Shown here one piece after another: positions 58,396 to 64,000 of a stretch of 64,000 nucleotides of DNA. The stretch comes from Diospyros lotus. Lineage: Eukaryota; Streptophyta; Magnoliopsida; Ericales; Ebenaceae. The notes under the pieces were generated by a model, which was given only the letters and a program-made list of their open reading frames with translations, was not told the DNA's origin and did not search any database. The position numbers and the translations under genes were made by a program. How positions within the stretch are numbered: the stretch's first letter is position 1; every line of letters begins with the position of its first letter. The stretch spans positions 31,443,316-31,507,315 of the forward strand of contig NC_068339.1 in NCBI RefSeq assembly GCF_014633365.1, in the 5' to 3' direction.

Positions 58396-60060
58396 TAATT
58401 GGATATCCTTATCGGTATAAAAGCAGTAGAAACAAAGACATGCATCAAGGACTTGTGGCACATGCTGAGAGTAAAAGTGATAAAATTCAGGATACTCTTT
58501 GAAAATACCCAATGCTGCAGCTGGAAGTGAGGAATTGAGTACAGCTTTGGCCAATACTCAAGTAAAAATTCTTTAAAACAGTAATCCAAACCCCAATCTC
58601 AACAATGTTCTCCCTAACTTTGCCAGTAACAACTCATCTTTGCCACTTTGTTGTTTTAGTTCAGTTCCTGCTAAACACTAGATCATTGACAGTGGTGCAA
58701 CAGGCCATATGTGCCATGATTTAAACTTGTTTACCAAATGCCATACCATAACACAATCAATTACCATTTCCTTACCTGATGGCACTACTACTACTGTTAC
58801 TCAGGTAGGCCTTATCAAGCTTCATTCTAAAGTACATCTTCAAGATGTACTTAATATACCATCCTTCTAGTTTAATCTTCTTTCTGTCAGTAAGTTACTT
58901 TGAGACACGTGCTTACTTGTGATTTTTTCCCCTTGTGGATGTTTGGTTCAGGACCTAATGACTAATCAGATCATAGCAGTGGGACATTTGGAGGGCAGGC
59001 TATAAAACTTGGACCAATCTGGGTTTTCAAGTGACAGTATTTCTTCCTTCCTTGCTCAAATAAAACTTAATAAGATGTCTCCTGTATTTGATACGCTCTC
59101 TACCATGATTCAATCTAATAAAGGTCGTTTAATGTTTCATTCTGTCTCTATTGTTCAATCTACTTTTACTTTGTGGCACACAAGACTTGGACATATGTCT
59201 AATTCTAAGCTAATTCATATACCTTCTTTAAAACACCTCGCCTCTACAGACCATTGTTGCTCTGTATGTCTTTTAGCTAAGCAAACCTACCACAGTTTTC
59301 CCACACATATTCCCACATCTAAAACTGTTCTGGAGCGGCGGCCTTATCACATTTCATCTATTTGCTGAGCAAAACTCTTGAACATTTTTGCTCCAACAAG
59401 AGTCAATGTCCTTTGATTATCATTCAGTTCATTACCATGGTTGAAAAGCAGTTCCAAGTTACAGTAAAAACAGTGTGTAGTGATAATGGAACTGAATTCC
59501 TTAATAGCCAATGTCATACCTTTTTCTCTTTCCAAAGGCATCATTCATTAGACAACTTGTCCTTACACACCATTGCAAAATGGTGTGGTCGAATGTAAGC
59601 ATTGACATCTCCTTGATATTGCTAGATCCTTCAAATTCATGCTTCCCTTCCCAATAAATTCTGGGTCAAGTCCATCCTTGCCGCCACATATATTTTAAAC
59701 AAACTTCCTTCACCATGTCTTGCTTGGAGATCTCCTTATCAAGTTCTCTTTGATAAGCCTCTGGATTATACTAACCTTCAAGCATATGGATGTCTTCGTT
59801 TTGCTACTATCACCCAACCGCATCGCGATAAATTCCATCCTAGTTCAATTCCATCTATATTTCAGTTTCTTGGTTATCCTGGAAATCAAAAGGGTTACAA
59901 ATTGTATGACTTGCAAAATAAGAAGATATTTGTTAGCCGAGATGTTCGCTTCTTTGAATGTCTTTTCCCATTTCAAGCCACTGTCACCACTCCTAGCATG
60001 CCTATACCATTACCTTGTTTGTCACCTTCTTCAGATTCCTGTAGTGCTTTCTCACCTATT
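58396..60060 (+). pseudogene. Protease and integrase of the short copia element (pseudogene)
   Basis: The protease site IIDSGATGHMCHD starts near 58682. The integrase zinc finger is intact in its key residues: LWHTRLGHMSNSKL with H...H, then CCSVCLL (59173-59280). The core is damaged: after FPTHIPTSKT the sequence jumps to SKTLEHFCSNKSQCPLI, so the part with the first catalytic Asp is missing. VCSDNGTEFLN, with the second Asp, remains (59476-59508). The C-terminal half (about 59700-59960) continues with FGYPGNQKGYKLYDLQNKKI-like sequence in shifting frames. Confidence 0.82.
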
Positions 60061-60401
60061 CACACTCATATCTCTTCTCAGCCAGCAAATTTACTAGCCT
60101 CCACACCTTCTTCTCCCTCTACACCTTTTACTACTTCGCCTACCGCTATCACTACTCCCGCCTCTCAATCTGTTGCTCTTCCTCGAAGGAGCACCCGTGT
60201 TCGTACCAAACCAGGTTGGCTTCAAGATTTTATCGGGACTGCCACTTCATCAACTTCCCTCTACAATGATTCAAGTCATTCAGGTAATACCAAAACTTTG
60301 TTTCTTCTCATTCCTTTCAGTTTGCCCCTACCTATACTGTCTTCCTTAACAATATTCATGCCATCAAAGAACCTTCTACTTTTCAACAAGCATCCTCTGA
60401 T

Positions 60402-61859
60402 CCTAAGTGGATTACTGCCATGAACAATGAATTAGAGGCATTGGAACAAAACAGAACTTGGACATTCACTTCCTTACACAAAGGTAAAAAGGCAATTGGC
60501 TGCAAATGGGTTTACAAAGTAATGTATAATCCTGATGGATTGGTAGATCTCTACAAAGCTTGTTTGGTTGCCAAAAGGTATAACCAAATTGAGGGTCTCG
60601 ACTTTAAGGATAGTTTTTTCCCTGTTGATAAGATGGTAACCATAAGGATTCTTATTGCCCTAGCAATGATTAAAGGTTGGCCTATCTGTCAACTAGATAT
60701 TAATAAAGTATTTCTTCATGGCTTTCTCAATGAGGAAGTCTTTATGCAGCTGCCTCCTGATTATTCTAAGGCAGCATCGGGACAAGTTTGTTTGCTAAAA
60801 TGGTCTCTTTACGGATTAAAACAAGTGCCTAGATAGTGGAACATCGAATTCTCCTCCTTTCTATTCAGTATTCACATGATCACTGCTTATTTATTCAAAA
60901 GTCTAACCTTCATTTCACTGCATTGTTTGTGTATGTTGATGGTGTTTTGTTGGTTGGTAATGATTTGGACCACCTCCAGCTGGGATAAATTTACTGTCAA
61001 GGATCTTGGTTTTGTTAAAAACTTTCTGGGCATCAAAATTGTTCATTCCGATTTGGGTACTTTCTTAAGTCAGCAGAAATTTATACTAGATATTATCCAG
61101 GATGCAGGCTTACAAGATGCAAAGGCATCTTCTTCTCCTTTGTCTCAAGGCTTACATCTTTCACCCGATGAAGGGGAACTTCTTTCTAATCCTGATCAGT
61201 TTTGAAGGCTTATTGGGTGCCTATTATACATAAATTTAACTCGTACTAATATCAGTCATTCTGTGCAACATTTGAGCCAGTTTATGCATTCTCCACGACA
61301 GCCTCATCTTGACGCTGCTATTCATGTTCTCAAGTACCTTAAGGGTTCTATTTCTATGGGCCTTTTCTATCCAGCATCTACTGCGCCCGTTCTTACTGCA
61401 TATTGTGATGCTGATTGGGCATCCTGTAGGTTTACTAGGAGGTCTATCACTGGTTTCTGTGTTTTCCTTAGAGGAGCTCCTAATTCTTGGAAGATGAAGA
61501 AACAAAATACTGTCTCGTCTTCTTTTGCTAAGGCCGAGTATCGCAGCATGGCTACAACTGTGTGCGAACTGCTATGGATTTCCTATTTGTTACAGGATCT
61601 TCAAGTTTCCCTGACTTTGCCCATTTCCCTATACTGTGATAATCAGGCTACTCTACACATTACTGCCAACCCTGTGTTCCATGAGCGCACCGAGCATTTG
61701 AACATCGATTGTCACTTGGTCTGAGAGCATCTAAAACGTGGATTTATTCAGCCTCTTCACATTTCCTCTACTGATCAGCTTGCAGACCTCTTCACCAAGC
61801 CTTTATCTGCGGTTCATCATCATCATCTGCTTTCCAAGTTGGGACTATTTTTCCCCTAG
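60402..61859 (+). pseudogene. Reverse transcriptase and RNase H of the short copia element (pseudogene)
   Basis: 60420-60836 is open with ALEQNRTWTFTSLHKGKKAI, GCKWVYKVMYNPDG and QLDINKVFLHGFLNEEVFMQ, then SLYGLKQVPR and a stop. The catalytic motif at about 60925 reads FVYVDGVLLVGND: the second Asp of YVDD is Gly. A short deletion follows before KFTVKDLGFVKNFLGI. RNase H is well preserved at 61263-61724 (SPRQPHLDAAIHVLKYLKGS, CDADWASC, CDNQATLHI). The reading ends at the TAG 61857-61859 after four His and KLGLFFP. Confidence 0.88.
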
Positions 61860-61869
61860 TCTCCAACTT

Positions 61870-61878
61870 GAGGGGGGA
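61870..61878 (+). other. Polypurine tract of the short copia element
   Basis: GAGGGGGGA lies directly before the 3' LTR start (TGTTGAG) at 61879. Confidence 0.88.
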
Positions 61879-62080
61879 TGTTGAGATTCTTACAGTTTAC
61901 TGTTATTTTTTCTGTTACTTAGAGTTCTAACTGTAATTAGTTTTAGCTTCACTAACTGCAACCACGGCAGTTAGCTGTTGTAATATAATAGACTATTGCA
62001 CAGTCTTAACTCTTTTCCAAACCTACATTCTCTCCCGAACAAATCTTCTCCTTCTTTGATAATTTCATAGCTTCTGTACA
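61879..62080 (+). repeat. 3' LTR of the short copia element
   Basis: It runs TGTTGAGATTC...CTTCTGTACA, 202 bp, and aligns with the 5' LTR apart from several single changes and loss of the stretch after CACAGTCT. Confidence 0.93.
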
Positions 62081-62866
62081 AACTTCACCCCTTCGGTCTC
62101 TTTGTTACAAAGCGCAAATATCCTTCAACTCTTTTTATCTTTCTCTTTTGTATTTTTAGATCAGTGGCCACAGTGTTAATTAATGCTGAAATGGCACCAT
62201 CATTTTCTGGGGCTTATTTGTGCCATTTTTTTTTTGTTGTTGGCAGGGCTAGTGGAGAATACATTCCCAACCATAGTGGAAGGCGTTGTGATTATGAGAA
62301 TGGTTGCTGAATGATGGATTTATTGGATCTGTTCTATATAAAGTGTTCCTAAGTTCGCTGAAGGCCTCAAAAACTAGTGCCAGACCTGCCCCCAGATAGA
62401 ACCAGACAGCCTTTGGTGTAAATCAAATGGTAGAGGCAAATGATTTCAGGCATTTTCCCTATTCCGTCCCAGGTACAAGCAAGTCCAAGATGGTTACTAG
62501 TGGAGAGCTACCAAAATGTGAAGTGACTATAGCAAATGTGATTGTTGCAGATGCTTTGGAGAGTAAAATTCACCAAGTTCTAATCAAAATGGTTCTGTCA
62601 ATTCTTCAACTAAGAACACTAATTTGAATATTTCTCCAGCTAGTTTTGTAAAAGCATCAATTTTAGGTCCTGGACTGAGTGAAACTCAGGCCTAACTGGA
62701 AGCATTTGTTAATCAAGAAAAAAAAAAAAGTCCGAGCCTGGAAGTATGAAGCATAGTTCAGTTTAAGCAAAAATTAGTGATGAAATGAGTAGTCTTGCTA
62801 AAACCAGTGGTAGTGCCAAAATGAGTGATCAGGTTGATTTTGTGGAGAGTGGAAACAGCAGCATGC

Positions 62867-63204
62867 TGTTGAATTTGCGGGGTGTATGTACTATTCTGAG
62901 GAAGCATTGCAGCAGATCTTTTTCCCAAGAGTTGGTGGTTAGCAGTCTGTTACATTTGAGTGCGAACTTGATTCAGTTACATTCTGTAACTGGCTGATTG
63001 ATTAGTTGTATAAAAAGCTAATCCAGCTTGTATTGGAGATGATAAGAACAATTTCAATACATTTCTCTAATTCTCTTTCTGTTCCTATTTCTGTTTTCTC
63101 TCTATTTTTCTCTGTTTCTATCTCTGCCTCCCTCTCTCAACATTCTTCTTGCTCGTTCTGCATTTCTGTCATTCCAAATACCTGGTTCAAGACTTAGGTT
63201 TTGA
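62867..63204 (+). mobile_element. Small copia-like solo LTR in the kinase pseudogene
   Basis: It begins TGTTGAATTTGCGGGG and contains a TATA box (GTATAAAAAG about 63010) and a CT-rich leader. It ends GACTTAGGTTTTGA before CATGT. CATGC (62862-62866) and CATGT (63205-63209) give an imperfect duplication; removing the element rejoins the kinase N-terminal sequence. The end is GA where CA is expected, so the exact border could differ by 1-2 bp. Confidence 0.7.
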
Positions 63205-63507
63205 CATGTGTCAAGGAAGCACCAGTACTGATGTAAGTGAGGAGAGCTCCTGCAGCAGCTTTATTGGCAGTATCAACAAGACCAACAAGGCAAATGATTT
63301 GAGATGGGAAGGCATCCGAGCTGCTCATACAAGTGCAAAGGATGGAGTGTTGGGTTTGAGCCATATCAGACTCTTGAAAATGCTGGGCCGTGGAGATATG
63401 GTAGCGTCTACCCGGCAGAATTGAGTGGAACCAAGTCCTATTTTGCTATGGAAGTTGTGGACAAGGCATCTCTAGCAAGTCGTAAGAAGCTTCTTCATGC
63501 TCAGACG

Positions 63508-63525
63508 GAGAGAGAGAGAGAGAGA
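63508..63525. repeat. GA microsatellite inside the kinase pseudogene
   Basis: GAGAGAGAGAGAGAGAGA follows the codons for QTERE. In related kinases only one Glu-Arg-Glu unit is present. The expansion shifts the following LDHPFLP region out of frame. Confidence 0.85.
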
Positions 63526-63711
63526 TACTGCTATCTCTAGACCATCCATTCCTTCCAACATTATATGCGCACTTTGGGACAGACAAGTTTTCATGTTTAG
63601 CGACGGAGTTCTGCCCGGGTGAAGACTTGCACACTCTTAGGCAGAGGCAGCCTGGGAAAGACTTCAATGAGCAAGCAGTGAAGTATGATATCACCTAATC
63701 ATCTTCTGACT

Positions 63712-64000
63712 TGAAATTAGAGTCAAAACTAAATCTGGTAGTATTTTTTTTTGTTGCCACATGTCTTCTGTTTCACATGCAGGTTCTCCTGTCAATGTGG
63801 TGCCTAATTTCATATTCTTCTTTATATGATTAATACTTATATTTTAGAAATTAATTGAGAAAGTATTCCACCCATCCTTCTGCTGCAACTGGCTATTGTG
63901 CCATTCTAACTCCATACTCTTTCTTAGGTATTTTTGCTAGTATGTAGTAAAATTCTCTTTTGACTTAGATTCAATACCGAATCTGGAATTCTTGTTGAAG
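63712..64000 (+). other. Kinase pseudogene remnant and downstream sequence
   Basis: 63712-63760 may hold a short piece of the kinase insert (SSSDLKLESK) after the deletion. The rest is A+T-rich with nothing I can assign. Confidence 0.3.

Larger units (their letters stand above)
57234..62080 (+). mobile_element. Complete short-LTR Ty1/copia element (Ale/Retrofit-like), duplication AACTT
   Basis: The 5' LTR is 57234-57452 and the 3' LTR 61879-62080. The flanks are AACTT (57229-57233 and 62081-62085), a perfect 5-bp duplication. It is 4847 bp long with a single gag-pol region, all on the + strand. The LTRs differ at only a handful of positions plus one gap of about 17 bp, so it is younger than the large copia element. 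Short LTRs and total length suit the Ale/Retrofit lineage, which is inferred. Stops, a deletion in the integrase core and a changed polymerase motif make it inactive. Confidence 0.93.
56376..62246 (+). other. Long leader intron, holding a complete copia element
   Basis: The donor is at 56376 (GTATTC). The acceptor is at 62245-62246, after a T-rich tract (TTTTTTTTTGTTGTTGGCAG). Before the copia element the intron is T-rich, with a TGCCG short repeat (57030-57055). After it, 62086-62220 is ordinary intron sequence. No gene other than the copia element was found. Confidence 0.5.
62247..63711 (+). pseudogene. AGC-VIII (D6PK-like) protein kinase pseudogene, coding exon
   Basis: After the acceptor the exon has a short leader, then ASKTSARPAPR followed by a stop and an open part (62427-62627). 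Later frames give AKTSGSAKMSDQVDFVESG (62797), [18 protein letters not shown] (63208), [29 protein letters not shown], then in another frame [20 protein letters not shown] and [19 protein letters not shown]. This is the N-terminus and glycine-loop region of D6PK-type kinases, which phosphorylate PIN auxin transporters at the plasma membrane. The ATP-binding Lys (AMKV in the family) is Glu. [20 protein letters not shown] is still readable near 63620, but the catalytic loop and DFD segment are deleted. A solo LTR, a GA expansion and frameshifts complete the damage. Confidence 0.85.

Overview
This window is plant nuclear DNA, most likely from a eudicot. The evidence is A+T-rich sequence, Ty1/copia and Ty3 (Tekay/Del and Tat-like) retrotransposons primed by plant-type initiator-Met tRNA sites, CACTA and Mutator-type DNA elements, and fragments of typical plant genes with GT-AG introns. 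I see no intact protein-coding gene, no tRNA or rRNA gene and no CRISPR array. Nearly everything is mobile-element sequence in different stages of decay.

Positions <1 to 44582 are essentially one old Ty1/copia element on the + strand. Its left end lies outside the window. About fourteen later insertions have cut it up. Left to right they are: a stack of solo LTRs inside the copia 5' LTR (1-10224, four insertion layers); a truncated LTR (11100-12506); a Tat/Athila-like solo LTR (16155-17932); a Ty3 Tekay/Del element on the - strand with both LTRs (18079-33632), itself cut by two solo LTRs, one of which holds a palindromic MITE; a non-autonomous CACTA element (34612-36692) that holds a Mutator-type MITE; a + sense LTR (37391-39921) that replaced the copia 3' coding end; and a solo LTR inside the copia 3' LTR (40467-43333). 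Most boundaries were fixed by finding matching target-site duplications on the two sides.

From 44590 to about 55735 there are further LTR fragments. They are followed by a CACTA-type element (45291 to about 50605) that carries intron-containing fragments of three unrelated host genes in one orientation: a pre-rRNA-processing ESF2/ABT1-like gene, a threonine aldolase gene and a CCDC124/LSO2-like gene. This is a Pack-CACTA candidate and the most interesting object in the window. Next come a decayed retroelement ORF resembling the 'putative plant transposon protein' family, an LTR-like stretch rich in GTCGACTAT motifs, and a truncated Tat-like Ty3 element on the - strand.

From about 56050 to the right edge lies a broken AGC-VIII (D6PK-like) protein kinase gene: a probable leader exon, a long intron containing a complete short-LTR copia element (57234-62080, duplication AACTT), then a kinase coding exon with stops, frameshifts, a solo LTR, a GA expansion and loss of the catalytic core.

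Coordinates were read by eye from the sequence. Family names rest on recognised protein motifs and LTR structure, not on database searches.
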